Notes under the pieces: generated by a model
Seen by the model: the letters and a program-made list of their open reading frames with translations, nothing else
The model's database searches: none
Told to the model about the DNA's origin: nothing
Source: Anaerolineales bacterium
GTDB taxonomy: Bacteria > Chloroflexota > Anaerolineae > Anaerolineales > UBA4823
Reading direction: 5' to 3'
Assembly: GCA_022865865.1 (NCBI GenBank)
Contig: JALHTN010000190.1
Coordinates: 1 to 25,669 of the forward strand
DNA length: 25,669 bases
Translations under genes and position numbers: made by a program
In this document: positions 17,334-25,181 of the stretch, in pieces
How the letters are laid out: every line of letters begins with the position of its first letter
Position numbering within the stretch: position 1 is the stretch's first letter

Positions 17334-17896
17334 TCAACTGCTCCCAACTGGTCGAGGTAGCTTTCTAGTTGATCTTCTGTGAGCAAACCAATGTGATGAA
17401 ACCTGATAATTCCTTCTTCATCAATGACGAAAGTGGTCGGGTAGCCTCTTACCCGGTACAGGTCTTGAACATTGCCTCCGGGGTCTAATAAAACTGGAAA
17501 ACTCAAATTGAACTCCTCAACAAATTTCTCTACCTGCTGCGGTGGCTCATCGAAGTTTACTCCCCAGATTTCCAGCTGTGGCTGCCTCCTTGCATAAATC
17601 TTTTCAAAAAACGGCATTTCTACTTTGCAGGGTTCGCACCAGGTTGCCCAGAAATTAATTACGACAATTTTACCCCGCATTTCACTTAATGTTGCAGTTT
17701 CACTGGCCAGGTTTTGCAATTCAAAATCAGGGGCTGGGGCACCAACCGAAGCTGAAGCTGGCAGGTTAACACCTTCAATTATATCGCTTGGCTCAGATTT
17801 CGTGCCCCCCAGGGCGAGGCCATAATAAATAATAACAGCCAGGCCTGCTCCAATCAACAGGCCGGCTATTAAGATGATGATATCTTTTCGATTCAA
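17330..17896 (-). CDS. TlpA/ResA-type membrane-anchored thioredoxin (copy 1)
   Basis: One hundred eighty-eight residues. A signal anchor at residues 6-29 places the domain outside the membrane. The thioredoxin domain carries WATWCEPCKVEMP with C87 and C90 and the cis-proline motif YPTTFVID, plus the AhpC/TSA-like APDFELQNL entry strand. Such proteins reduce or reshuffle disulfides of exported proteins such as apocytochromes or copper-binding proteins. The gene lies 33 bases after ccdA, whose product is the usual electron source for this class, and overlaps the glutaredoxin-DUF2085 gene by four bases. Confidence 0.94.
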   Translation of the reverse strand: MNRKDIIILIAGLLIGAGLAVIIYYGLALGGTKSEPSDIIEGVNLPASASVGAPAPDFELQNLASETATLSEMRGKIVVINFWATWCEPCKVEMPFFEKIYARRQPQLEIWGVNFDEPPQQVEKFVEEFNLSFPVLLDPGGNVQDLYRVRGYPTTFVIDEEGIIRFHHIGLLTEDQLESYLDQLGAVE

Positions 17897-17929
17897 TGAG
17901 TCAATCCCTGAAGTCGATCATCATGTTGA

Positions 17930-18877
17930 TCAACCCTCAGCAGGCAAATCCACTTCATCTGTACCGAGAGGCACCTTCGGTTCAGTTCCATCATCCTTTG
18001 GTTTAATCAGCATTGCCGCTGGGAGAGCGATAAAGATCAACGCAGCTCCAAAAAACCACCAATCGTAGAATTTCCTGCCCTTTGATTTTGCAATGAAAGC
18101 GGGGATCAAACCTATGATGATCAGCAGCCCAATAATCAGCAGCAGATAAGTACCTGCTTGAACCTCATCGAAGGTATCAAAGAAAAAGCCCAAACTGGCT
18201 ACTTGCCCAAAGCGTCCGGAGAATAACAGTACACCGATCACGATCATCACAATTCCCATCGCGATCTCTACATAACGAACTATATTGCCGTATTTTCTGA
18301 TGAATGAAGTCACCAGTCCAATTTCAACAGCGGCAATAAGGAATGGGATGGCCAGCCCAGCTGAGTAGGCTACCAATAACCAGAAACCCTGGGTGATTGA
18401 TCCTGTACTCAACGATAAGGTTAAAATAGTCCCTAAGATTGGACCTACACACGGTGACCACCCGGCTGAGAAGAATACCCCAAGGAGGAAGGATGAGGCG
18501 TAGCCCAGCCGTTTATCTGGAGCACCTTGCTTGCGAACATCATACTGCAGGAAGGGAATGCGAATCACACCCGTCATGTGCAAACCGAAAATAATTACCA
18601 CTACACCGCCAATCTTGGTCAGGTAGGGTCGCAAATCGAATAATAAATTCCCTATGGCTGAAGCGCCTAATCCCAACAAAATAAATACCGTGCTGAATCC
18701 GAGCACAAAAGCTACCCCGTGAGAAAGTGTGTAAAAGCGGTTCTTATCTTGCGCGCCAACAGAACGTCCGCTCAAGTACCCTATGTAGGCGGGCACGAGG
18801 GCAAACACACATGGTGAAAGAAATGATGCCAATCCCCCTAAGAATGCGATGCTTAATCCTAAATTCGCTGACTCCAT
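17930..18877 (-). CDS. ccdA: CcdA-type cytochrome c biogenesis / thiol reductant transporter
   Basis: About 315 residues, highly hydrophobic, with the two pseudo-repeated redox cysteine motifs of the DsbD/CcdA membrane domain: FLSPCVFALVPAYIGYLSG in the first helix and AGWSPCVGPILG in the fourth. CcdA passes electrons from cytosolic thioredoxin across the membrane to outward thioredoxin-like proteins. The TlpA gene directly downstream is a probable acceptor, and the UxxC lipoprotein and second TlpA elsewhere in the window could be others. An additional helix pair and a charged tail follow the core, making it longer than minimal CcdA. ATG 18877 is chosen; a TTG at 18886 is also compatible with the AAGGAG ribosome site (spacing 4 versus 10). 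Confidence 0.93.
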   Translation of the reverse strand: MESANLGLSIAFLGGLASFLSPCVFALVPAYIGYLSGRSVGAQDKNRFYTLSHGVAFVLGFSTVFILLGLGASAIGNLLFDLRPYLTKIGGVVVIIFGLHMTGVIRIPFLQYDVRKQGAPDKRLGYASSFLLGVFFSAGWSPCVGPILGTILTLSLSTGSITQGFWLLVAYSAGLAIPFLIAAVEIGLVTSFIRKYGNIVRYVEIAMGIVMIVIGVLLFSGRFGQVASLGFFFDTFDEVQAGTYLLLIIGLLIIIGLIPAFIAKSKGRKFYDWWFFGAALIFIALPAAMLIKPKDDGTEPKVPLGTDEVDLPAEG

Positions 18878-18904
18878 CCTCAACAAGCTCCTTGCAATTG
18901 TCTC

Positions 18905-20002
18905 TTATTCATCAACTACCTGGATCCGTGTACTGGTCTCACCAGTGAGGGTGACATCATTATCTCCAGTCTCAAAAGGCACAATCGGATGTGTCCAGCG
19001 AAAGATCCATTTTGCGTCATCAGGTGCGGCATTTACACAACCATGTGACATAGGCTCCCCAAAATTATTATGCCAATAAGTTGAGTGTATCGCAACTCCA
19101 TCTCCATGGAATAACGATGTCCAACCTATGCCGGGCAAATCCCAGCCCTCAGCATTGGTACCACCTGACATATGCAGCGAGTGCAGCTTACGCCAAATCT
19201 GGAAACCTGGGCTGGCAACCCCCGAAACAGGGGTGGAACCATCCGATTTTCCAGTTGAGACTCGGCAGAAAAATACTTCTGAATTCCCCTCGTAGCAGGA
19301 AAGCAGCTGCTCTTCCCAACGCACCTTCACCACAATACGCTTGTCTTCTACCTGCGGGCTAATGGGTGTGAGCTCATCCTCGGTGATCCGACGAAAAGCT
19401 TCTGCTGGTGCCCAAAGCATGTCCCCTGGGTTTCCATAGCGTTCGTTCACCCGGTACCAGATCGCTCCATTATCATCAATACGAATCAGGTCAACCCACA
19501 ATATCTGGCTGTAATAAAGCCGAAGTGGCATGCTATTTTCAACCCGGTATTGGAAAAATTCCGAGCGTGGAGGAGGATTATCCATAATCGTATTCACGAA
19601 GGGGACCGTCACTTCGACCCACATACCTGCGTTCTCACTGGTTTGGGGAAGCGCGGTCACAGGTTCATTAATTACGTTCCTAACAGGAATCAGGTCACCA
19701 GACCAAATGTATCCTTGTGGTGTTTCAACATAGCGCTGGTTGTTCCTGAAAGGTCTGCGACCTACGGTCTCTCGCAGCCACGGTACCACAGCATCTTCGT
19801 AAAGTACTGCAACAGTGTTGCTGTCGTGGTCCGGTCGTTGTTTTACATCCACAGAATACCAGCCAACGCGCCCAAGTCGCTCTGACTCCGGGAAATCCTC
19901 TAAGGCTAAAATTCGTGAATTCCATTTACGGAAAGCTAATCCACTCAGCGTCAGGGCACCCAATTTTAGGAATTCGCGTCTTGTTATGGCTTTATTTTCC
20001 AT
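18905..20002 (-). CDS. Tat-exported L,D-transpeptidase (YkuD domain)
   Basis: The 365-residue protein begins with a twin-arginine signal (TRREFLKLGALTLSGLAF, R8 and R9), so it is predicted to be exported folded. The N-terminal 200 residues contain SH3-like segments (for example YIWSGDLIPVRNV). The C-terminal YkuD domain holds IHSTYWHNNFGEPMSHGCVN with H306, H320 and catalytic C322, matching the family pattern HX(14)SHGC. L,D-transpeptidases form 3-3 cross-links in peptidoglycan or attach proteins to it. It is the first gene of a compact cluster with ccdA, tlpA and others; thiol reductants outside the cell could keep Cys-322 active, which is inference. A gene-poor region of about 500 bases precedes it. 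Confidence 0.94.
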   Translation of the reverse strand: MENKAITRREFLKLGALTLSGLAFRKWNSRILALEDFPESERLGRVGWYSVDVKQRPDHDSNTVAVLYEDAVVPWLRETVGRRPFRNNQRYVETPQGYIWSGDLIPVRNVINEPVTALPQTSENAGMWVEVTVPFVNTIMDNPPPRSEFFQYRVENSMPLRLYYSQILWVDLIRIDDNGAIWYRVNERYGNPGDMLWAPAEAFRRITEDELTPISPQVEDKRIVVKVRWEEQLLSCYEGNSEVFFCRVSTGKSDGSTPVSGVASPGFQIWRKLHSLHMSGGTNAEGWDLPGIGWTSLFHGDGVAIHSTYWHNNFGEPMSHGCVNAAPDDAKWIFRWTHPIVPFETGDNDVTLTGETSTRIQVVDE

Positions 20003-20523
20003 CGCTTATTTTGACGTAGTCCCTCATCCTTATCTTACCAAGATATTTATTACGATTTTCTTACAAGCACAGTAGACATTGGTTATATTAATCTGCCGTT
20101 AGTCACCCAATATTAACATGCGACCATGGTTATCATGTTGGTATGAGATTAAAATTTGCTTAGAGTAATAAATGATGCAGTGCTTGTATATCCGCACTAT
20201 CACAGCTGCTTCCATTGTGTGAAATCCTAAATGTTTAAAAAAGGTGCACCGATCTATTGGGGATCACTTTTAGAACGAGCCAGAAACTGCGAAATTGCAT
20301 AATTAATCCACGCGATAACCTTGACATGCCATCCCAATGGTATACCCGAAAAATCCGCCAATTTATGCCTGCAAGCCCTAAATAACCGCATCCTTTAGTG
20401 GTCAACAAGATACCCAAACGTTGAATAGGATTTGCGCGAATCGATCTGGGTAGGAAACTATTCGGTCAACTGATTAAGTCGCGAGATTGATTGAAGAAGG
20501 AAAATATTTAATCACCCTTATTG
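20003..20523. other. Gene-poor intergenic region between the L,D-transpeptidase and copA
   Basis: No confident gene is seen in these 520 bases. The segment nearest 20003 is AT-rich and should hold the transpeptidase promoter, but no hexamer pair is convincing. The copA 3' end has no obvious terminator hairpin. A 45-codon ORF on the minus strand is listed separately with low confidence. A longer overlapping 60-codon frame at 20235-20417 starts at TTG and shows no domain. Confidence 0.5.
20254..20391 (-). CDS. Possible 45-residue small protein
   Basis: An ATG-to-TAG frame of 45 codons in the otherwise empty region. The product is basic at the start (MRLFRACRHK), has a central stretch that is moderately hydrophobic and amphipathic (GIPLGWHVKVIAWINYAI) and ends in polar residues. 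A stop codon (TAA) lies two codons upstream, so it is not the end of a longer frame. The AAAGG before the ATG is too close to be a normal ribosome site. I recognise no family. Chance is a good explanation for an ORF of this size. Confidence 0.2.
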   Translation of the reverse strand: MRLFRACRHKLADFSGIPLGWHVKVIAWINYAISQFLARSKSDPQ

Positions 20524-23007
20524 TTAATATTCTGATCGAAATCTGCGCAGTCTTAAACTGTTTGTCACAACAAACACACTGCTAAAAGCCATGGCTCCAG
20601 CTGCCAACATTGGATTTAGCAAACCAAAGGCTGCGGCGGGAATTAAGATAATATTATAGAAGAAAGCCCAAAACAGGTTTTGTTTTATCGTTCTCAGTGT
20701 TCTCCGGGAAAGTGCTATCGCTCGAGGAACTCCACGCAAGTCTTCACTGATCAATACAACTGGTGCAGCAGCTATCGCCACATCGGTGCCGCTTCCAATG
20801 GCGATCCCCACATCCGCTTGAGCCAAAGCTGGAGCGTCATTTATCCCATCCCCAACCATTGCCACAATTTCATGCTCGTCTTGAAGCTGGCTAACTTGGT
20901 TGGCTTTATCTCCTGGCAGAACTTCTGCCAGAACCCATTCGATCCCAACCTGTCCTGCAATTGCTTCTGCTGTTTTTTGATTATCCCCTGTGATCATGGC
21001 AGCTTTCAAGTTCATCTTCTGTAAATCTTGGATCGCTGCCAGCGAACCATCCTTAACCGTGTCAGCAACACCAATGACTCCAACAACCTGGTCATCAACT
21101 GCAACCAGCATGGCTGTTTTTGCCTCGCTTTGAAGCTGATCAATACTATCCTCAAGACCGTTTAAATTTACTCCATGCTGTTCCATCATGCGCAAGTTGC
21201 CCACCATGATTTGGTGACCTTCGACCTCGCCGACAACCCCATGTCCAACTTCTGCCGCAAATGTCTCAGGTTCACTTAAACTCAATCCGCGTTCACCGGA
21301 TTCTGCGACAATCGCCTCTCCCAAAGGATGTTCACTACCTTTTTCCAGAGAAGCTGCCAATCGCAAGACCTCATTCTCAGTATAGGGTCTGGGAGGTATA
21401 GCGAGTGCAGCGCCACCAACGCTTCTTATAGGATCTGCTACATCTTCTCGCAAAATCAGATCTGTGACCGCAGGTTGCCCGCGCGTTATGGTGCCAGTTT
21501 TATCCAAAATGACTGTAGTCGTACCGCCAGCACGCTCAAGAGCCTCACCTGATTTGAACAATATGCCCATCTCTGCGCCTTTTCCGGTGCCAACCATCAC
21601 GGCTGTGGGTGTAGCCAAACCCATCGCGCACGGGCAAGCGATCACCAGGACTGCCACCATATTAATCAAGGCTCGTGTGAATTGGTCAATTTCCGAATCA
21701 ACCGGAAGGGGTATCAGAAAATACCAGACTAAAAATGTAACCAAAGCGATCGCGATAACAGCGGGGACAAAAATTGCAGATACCTGGTCGGCCAATTTCT
21801 GAATCGGTGCCTTACTCCCTTGAGCTTGTTCAACGAGCTGGACGATCTGCGCCAAAGCAGTCTCTTTTCCGACTTTTGTAGCCTCGAATTTGATGATACC
21901 TAACTTATTTAATGTGGCACCAATGACGGGATCGCCAGGTCCTTTTTCAACGGGTAATGATTCCCCGGTCAGCATCGATTCATCAACCGATGAGTGCCCT
22001 TCAATCACAACACCATCTACCGCGATCTTTTCACCGGGTCGAACGCTGACGGTATCTCCCACCAGGACTTCATCGGCGGGTATTTCTATCTCTTCTCCAT
22101 TCCTGATCACCCGGGCGCGTTTTGCCCTGAGGCTCATCAGCTTTTTGATTGCCTCACTGGTATGCCCTTTCGCCCGCGCCTCCAAGTATTTGCCTAGTTT
22201 GATCAGGGTGATAATCATTGCAGAGGTCTCAAAATATGTATGCCCGGGGATCAACCCCAAAACTACCAGCAAGGAGTAAAAATATGCCGCTGACGAACCC
22301 ATAACGATCAATACATCCATATTTGCTGAACCATTGCGCAAAGCTTTGAAGGCACCCACATAATAATCCCAACCTACATAGAATTGGACTGGTGTCGCCA
22401 ATGTTAAAAGAAGCCAGTCCAACCAGGCGGCAGAAGCTAGCTGAGGTGGCAGTAAACCCAAGTCGCGTGACATGGATATTAAAAAGAGAGGGATGGTAAA
22501 AACTAAACCAACTATTAATAAATGGCGTTGTTTGGCAATTTCCGCTTCACGTGCTTTTCTTTCTGCGTCTTCAGCATCTCCCCCGGTTTCAATTGCCACA
22601 AAACCAGCTGCATTGATCTCCTTGCGTAAATCTACCTGGCTGACCATCGTTGGGATGTATTCAACTTGAGCCTTTTCAGCACCATAGCTAACCTGAGCTG
22701 AAATCACACCCTCCATCTGGTTGAGGATTTTCTCCAACCGCCGGGCGTCGTTATCATCGCTCATACGCTGTACGATCAGGTCTGCCTGCCCGGTAGCAAT
22801 ACCGTATCCGGCGCGCTGCACCCTGGCAACAACATCATCCAATGTTGCTTTGTCAGGATTAAATTCAACTATTGCCCGTTCAGAAGATAAATTGACAACC
22901 GCCTGACTGACTCCATCAATTTTTTTGATATTGCGTTCAACCGTCGCTACGCAGTTTGCGCAGGTCATTCCCGTGATGGGCAGTGTGATCTGCATTTCCT
23001 CGGGCAT
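20524..23007 (-). CDS. copA: Copper-exporting P1B-type ATPase CopA
   Basis: About 827 residues from the ATG at 23007, which has an AGGAGG ribosome site at six bases; the TTG at 23034 is rejected for that reason. The first metal-binding domain has GMTCANC (C16, C19). A second HMA-like fold at about 75-145 has lost its CxxC pair. The transport core shows TGES, the membrane CPC motif at 458-460, the phosphorylation motif DKTGT with D502, HP in [10 protein letters not shown] and [10 protein letters not shown]. These define a P1B-1 copper(I) pump that exports copper from the cytosol using ATP. It is the last gene of the csoR-copZ-copA operon and is expected to be induced by copper through CsoR. 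Confidence 0.97.
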   Translation of the reverse strand: MPEEMQITLPITGMTCANCVATVERNIKKIDGVSQAVVNLSSERAIVEFNPDKATLDDVVARVQRAGYGIATGQADLIVQRMSDDNDARRLEKILNQMEGVISAQVSYGAEKAQVEYIPTMVSQVDLRKEINAAGFVAIETGGDAEDAERKAREAEIAKQRHLLIVGLVFTIPLFLISMSRDLGLLPPQLASAAWLDWLLLTLATPVQFYVGWDYYVGAFKALRNGSANMDVLIVMGSSAAYFYSLLVVLGLIPGHTYFETSAMIITLIKLGKYLEARAKGHTSEAIKKLMSLRAKRARVIRNGEEIEIPADEVLVGDTVSVRPGEKIAVDGVVIEGHSSVDESMLTGESLPVEKGPGDPVIGATLNKLGIIKFEATKVGKETALAQIVQLVEQAQGSKAPIQKLADQVSAIFVPAVIAIALVTFLVWYFLIPLPVDSEIDQFTRALINMVAVLVIACPCAMGLATPTAVMVGTGKGAEMGILFKSGEALERAGGTTTVILDKTGTITRGQPAVTDLILREDVADPIRSVGGAALAIPPRPYTENEVLRLAASLEKGSEHPLGEAIVAESGERGLSLSEPETFAAEVGHGVVGEVEGHQIMVGNLRMMEQHGVNLNGLEDSIDQLQSEAKTAMLVAVDDQVVGVIGVADTVKDGSLAAIQDLQKMNLKAAMITGDNQKTAEAIAGQVGIEWVLAEVLPGDKANQVSQLQDEHEIVAMVGDGINDAPALAQADVGIAIGSGTDVAIAAAPVVLISEDLRGVPRAIALSRRTLRTIKQNLFWAFFYNIILIPAAAFGLLNPMLAAGAMAFSSVFVVTNSLRLRRFRSEY

Positions 23008-23073
23008 CAAGACCTCCTGGCCAACAAATACCAATAAATTCTGGATTGTGAATTTCCCCCAATTAGGATCATG

Positions 23074-23283
23074 CTATCCAGCTACCGGGTAATTGATTTC
23101 TGAAAGTAATTCTTTGATTGCTGTCTCAGTCGCTGGTGGATCAAAAGTTACGGTAGCTTGCTTGCCATCAGCATCAGCTACGACGCTGTTAACTCCTTCC
23201 ATATCACTTAATTCCATCGTAATAGTGTGAACGCAATGATTGCATGAGATATTAGGAATACTGTAAGTAACTGTGGTGGTCAT
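23074..23283 (-). CDS. copZ: Copper chaperone CopZ (HMA domain)
   Basis: A single HMA domain of 69 residues with the metal site ISCNHCVHTI (C14, C17) and the ferredoxin-like pattern of CopZ/Atx1. It carries Cu(I) in the cytosol to the CopA metal-binding domain or to CsoR. A strong GGAGG ribosome site precedes the ATG. It lies 27 bases after csoR and 66 bases before copA, in the same operon. The CNHC motif (Asn-His between the cysteines) differs slightly from the more common CGHC. Confidence 0.95.
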   Translation of the reverse strand: MTTTVTYSIPNISCNHCVHTITMELSDMEGVNSVVADADGKQATVTFDPPATETAIKELLSEINYPVAG

Positions 23284-23310
23284 TTTTCCTCCAAAATATA
23301 GATAAAGGTT

Positions 23311-23583
23311 TTATGATTTTCTTGAAGCTGCAAAGACTTCAGAAATCTCTTTTAGAACACGCTCGCGATCTTCAGGATCATCTCCTCGCACAGCAGTGAT
23401 CAAGCAGGAGTTTAGGTGGTTGTCAAGAATGAGGTTGCTCACTTTGTCAAGTGCCGCCTGAACGGCTTGAACTTGGCGGATGACATCGATGCAGTAGGAA
23501 TCTTCTTCTACCATTCGCCCGATTCCTCGCACGTGTCCTTCGATACTTTTCAGCCTGCGTAAGGTGTCCGCATTATCCTTCAT
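23311..23583 (-). CDS. csoR: Copper-sensing repressor CsoR
   Basis: A 90-residue all-helical DUF156 protein. The Cu(I) ligands of CsoR are present with exact spacing: C31, H56 and C60 (C-x24-H-x3-C). The N-terminal helix RRLKSIEGHVRGIGRMVEED is the usual DNA-contact helix. Without copper it represses its operon; copper binding releases it. The frame extends nine codons further to an ATG at 23610, but that ATG lies inside the predicted operator, whereas ATG 23583 is preceded by AGGAG at about ten bases. The operon csoR-copZ-copA follows. Confidence 0.95.
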   Translation of the reverse strand: MKDNADTLRRLKSIEGHVRGIGRMVEEDSYCIDVIRQVQAVQAALDKVSNLILDNHLNSCLITAVRGDDPEDRERVLKEISEVFAASRKS

Positions 23584-23600
23584 TTCACCATTTCTCCTAT

Positions 23601-23618
23601 CCCCCCCCATGGGGGGTG
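23601..23618. promoter_or_regulatory. Predicted CsoR operator
   Basis: CCCCCCATGGGGGG (23603-23616) is a perfect 14-base palindrome, with partly symmetric flanks, of the C-tract/G-tract type known for CsoR operators. It begins a few bases after the predicted transcription start of the csoR promoter and ends before the csoR ribosome site, where bound repressor would block the polymerase. Confidence 0.75.
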
Positions 23619-23628
23619 GGTTAAGATG

Positions 23629-23657
23629 ATTTTACTACCATTGATCTCTGATGTCAA
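23629..23657 (-). promoter_or_regulatory. Strong promoter of csoR-copZ-copA
   Basis: On the minus strand TTGACA (23657-23652, perfect consensus), a 17-base spacer and TAAAAT (23634-23629). Transcription should start near 23622, directly before the C/G palindrome. This is the best sigma-70-type promoter in the window. Confidence 0.85.
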
Positions 23658-23673
23658 TAACACAAAATAACAA

Positions 23674-23716
23674 CAACCAGGCTGTAAAGTGGAGCTCCAA
23701 TTTCACAGCCTGGTTG
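23674..23716 (-). terminator. Hairpin terminator after the UxxC thioredoxin lipoprotein gene
   Basis: A perfect 12-base-pair stem (CAACCAGGCTGT with ACAGCCTGGTTG) encloses a second self-complementary core (TGGAGCTCCA). On the minus strand it is followed by a T-rich run (TTGTTATTTTG). It lies 22 bases after the stop of the lipoprotein gene and just upstream of the csoR promoter, isolating the two units. Confidence 0.75.
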
Positions 23717-23737
23717 CTTGAGACCAAATTCCACTTA

Positions 23738-24424
23738 TTACTTTTGGGACAATATATCCTCGAAAGCGTTTACAAATTCATCTCTTGGGATTGGACCAAT
23801 CCATTGATAGGTAACATGCCCGTTACCATCAAGCAATATCAATTGTGGTTGGTAGCGGAAATCCAATACCTCCTTGAAGGTTTCATTTGCTGGATCATCA
23901 ATATCGAGGTAAACAAAATTTATCTTATCGCTATACTCTGCCTCCAACCCATGCACGATGGGCGCCAGCGCTTGGCATCTTGGTCACCAGAAAGCGAAGA
24001 ATTCAATCAGTTGAGGTTCGCCAGTCGCAAGGTTTACGGTCGCAGGGTTTGTAGCCTGCAGTTCCGTCTTCACTGGAGGGGGATTCGCTTGCTCTGGGCT
24101 TGGATAAGGATAGCCTCCGGAATTGGTATCTGGAGTAGGAAATTGATAACCTGGAGCGGGATATCCACCCGGTTCGGGGGAATTTTCCTCTCCCTGATTA
24201 TCAACTGGATTCAAGGGATCTTCTTCAATATCAATCTCAGTTGTTGGGCTGATCTCAGCCGGCAATTCAGTAGGCACTCGCTCAACGATTTGCTCTCCAG
24301 CGACCTCCAATTCCTGGGTCGCTTCTGGAGTTTGTTGAGTACTGCAAGCAGAAATAATCAGTATCCCAACGAAAAAGAGCCCAACCAAAATGAATAATCT
24401 GGGGTGTTTCTTATGTAATCTCAT
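23738..24424 (-). CDS. Thioredoxin-domain lipoprotein with in-frame TGA at the first active-site Cys (candidate selenoprotein)
   Basis: Read through the TGA at 23984-23986, this is a 228-residue protein. Residues 1-27 are a lipoprotein signal (basic start, hydrophobic core, lipobox ISAC with Cys-27). Residues about 28-130 form an acidic, then Pro/Gly/Tyr-rich linker. A thioredoxin domain follows: LIEFFAFW, TGA (codon 147), PRCQALAPIVHGLEAEY, NFVYLDIDDPAN, the cis-Pro segment YQPQLILLDGNG and a final helix. Cys-150 is intact, so the active site is W-[TGA]-P-R-C. Everything is in one frame, so no frameshift is needed. The TGA could encode selenocysteine, giving an extracytoplasmic UxxC oxidoreductase; alternatives are a nonsense mutation or a base error in TGC/TGT. 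ATG 24424 has GGAGA at eight bases; the earlier in-frame codon at 24466 would spoil the signal peptide. It is divergent from a TlpA gene. Confidence 0.8.
23947..23963 (-). promoter_or_regulatory. Candidate bacterial SECIS stem-loop
   Basis: Twenty bases after the TGA, the minus strand reads GCCCAT-CGTGC-ATGGGT: a six-pair stem (last pair G-U) with a five-base loop whose second base is G and which contains a U in RNA. A lower stem CCAA (23975-23972) with TTGG (23947-23944) can extend it around a bulge. From memory, bacterial SECIS models ask for a loop about 16-37 bases from UGA with a G among its first two bases; here it is 26. Chance stem-loops of this size are common. Confidence 0.45.
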
Positions 24425-24620
24425 TGAAATATCTCCATGTGTGGTTTGCGTCCAGAATCGTATCACATGCGATCATAGAAATCTATTAAATATTGATTAA
24501 CAGAACTCGAATAATCATAAATATGAAAATCTACTCATCAAATACTTCCCCCGCTTCCTGATCTCGAAATTTAGGTTATATTTACTTTTTGTAAAGCAAT
24601 TATATTCAGGTATAAATGGC
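24425..24620. promoter_or_regulatory. Divergent promoter region between the UxxC lipoprotein and tlpA genes
   Basis: This 196-base AT-rich gap must drive both genes. Leftward, an extended -10 like TGATACGAT (hexamer 24462-24457) lies about 33 bases before the lipoprotein ATG, without a good -35. Rightward, TTGTAA (24589-24594), 16 bases and TATAAA (24611-24616) sit only four bases before the tlpA ATG, suggesting a leaderless or nearly leaderless transcript. Confidence 0.45.
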
Positions 24621-25181
24621 ATGAAGAAAATCAATCTCCCATCTTTTATCGGGTTGTCAATTTTTATTTTATTTTTGGGGGCAACCTGGATTTGGATCAG
24701 CATTCCGCCTGCTGGCGGTACCACTCAAGGTGAAATTCGGGTACCTCAAGAAGGATTCTCTGCTCCAGATTTTACTTTGGAGACTTTTGGAAGTGACACA
24801 TACACATTATCAGATTTGCGTGGTAGACCAGTATTGGTCAATTTCTGGGCCAGCTGGTGTCCCCCATGCCGTTCTGAGATGCCCGCTATGCAGCGGGTAT
24901 ATGAAGATTTACAGGAAGAAGGCTTTATCGTTCTGGCAGTCAACTCGACTCACCAAGATAATTTGGGAGATGCGATTACCTTTGCTCAAATACGGCAGTT
25001 AAGCTTCCCAATTCTGCTCGATCTCGATGGCGCTGTTGGTGCATTATATGATGTCCGCTCACTACCCACTTCATACTTCATCAATCCCGAGGGAATAATT
25101 CAAGATGTAGTTGTCGGTGGTCCTATGTCGGAAGCGCTGCTGCGCATCCGGGTAGAACAACTGATCGAAGGGGATCCTTGA
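24621..25181 (+). CDS. TlpA/ResA-type membrane-anchored thioredoxin (copy 2)
   Basis: The 186-residue protein has an N-terminal signal anchor (residues 8-28), then a thioredoxin domain of the TlpA class: APDFTLETFG, NFWASWCPPCRSEMP with C80 and C83, and the cis-Pro motif LPTSYFINPEG. It should act outside the cytoplasmic membrane as a thiol-disulfide oxidoreductase. It resembles copy 1 at 17330-17896 in architecture but is clearly diverged in sequence. No Shine-Dalgarno is seen before the ATG, and the -10 box is very close. Its stop overlaps the start of the Lgt-like gene by one base (TGATG), so the two are coupled. The divergent neighbour is the UxxC thioredoxin lipoprotein. Confidence 0.94.
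   Translation: MKKINLPSFIGLSIFILFLGATWIWISIPPAGGTTQGEIRVPQEGFSAPDFTLETFGSDTYTLSDLRGRPVLVNFWASWCPPCRSEMPAMQRVYEDLQEEGFIVLAVNSTHQDNLGDAITFAQIRQLSFPILLDLDGAVGALYDVRSLPTSYFINPEGIIQDVVVGGPMSEALLRIRVEQLIEGDP

Noticed and set aside
20235..20417. A 60-codon minus-strand frame
   Set aside because: It has a TTG start, no ribosome site and no domain, and overlaps the other possible small ORF in a different frame.
23738..23956. Independent 72-residue gene starting at Met in MHGLEAEY
   Set aside because: It would be a thioredoxin fragment lacking the active site. It is in the same frame as the upstream part and has no ribosome site of its own; it is the C-terminal part of the TGA-interrupted gene.
23651..24397. 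A 248-codon open frame on the plus strand
   Set aside because: It is antisense to the thioredoxin lipoprotein, begins over the csoR promoter and runs through the terminator hairpin. It shows no domain, whereas the opposite strand gives a coherent lipoprotein-thioredoxin.
23984..24466. Frameshift or two separate genes as the explanation of the split thioredoxin
   Set aside because: Both halves are in the same frame and the homology continues codon for codon across the TGA, so only the stop codon separates them.
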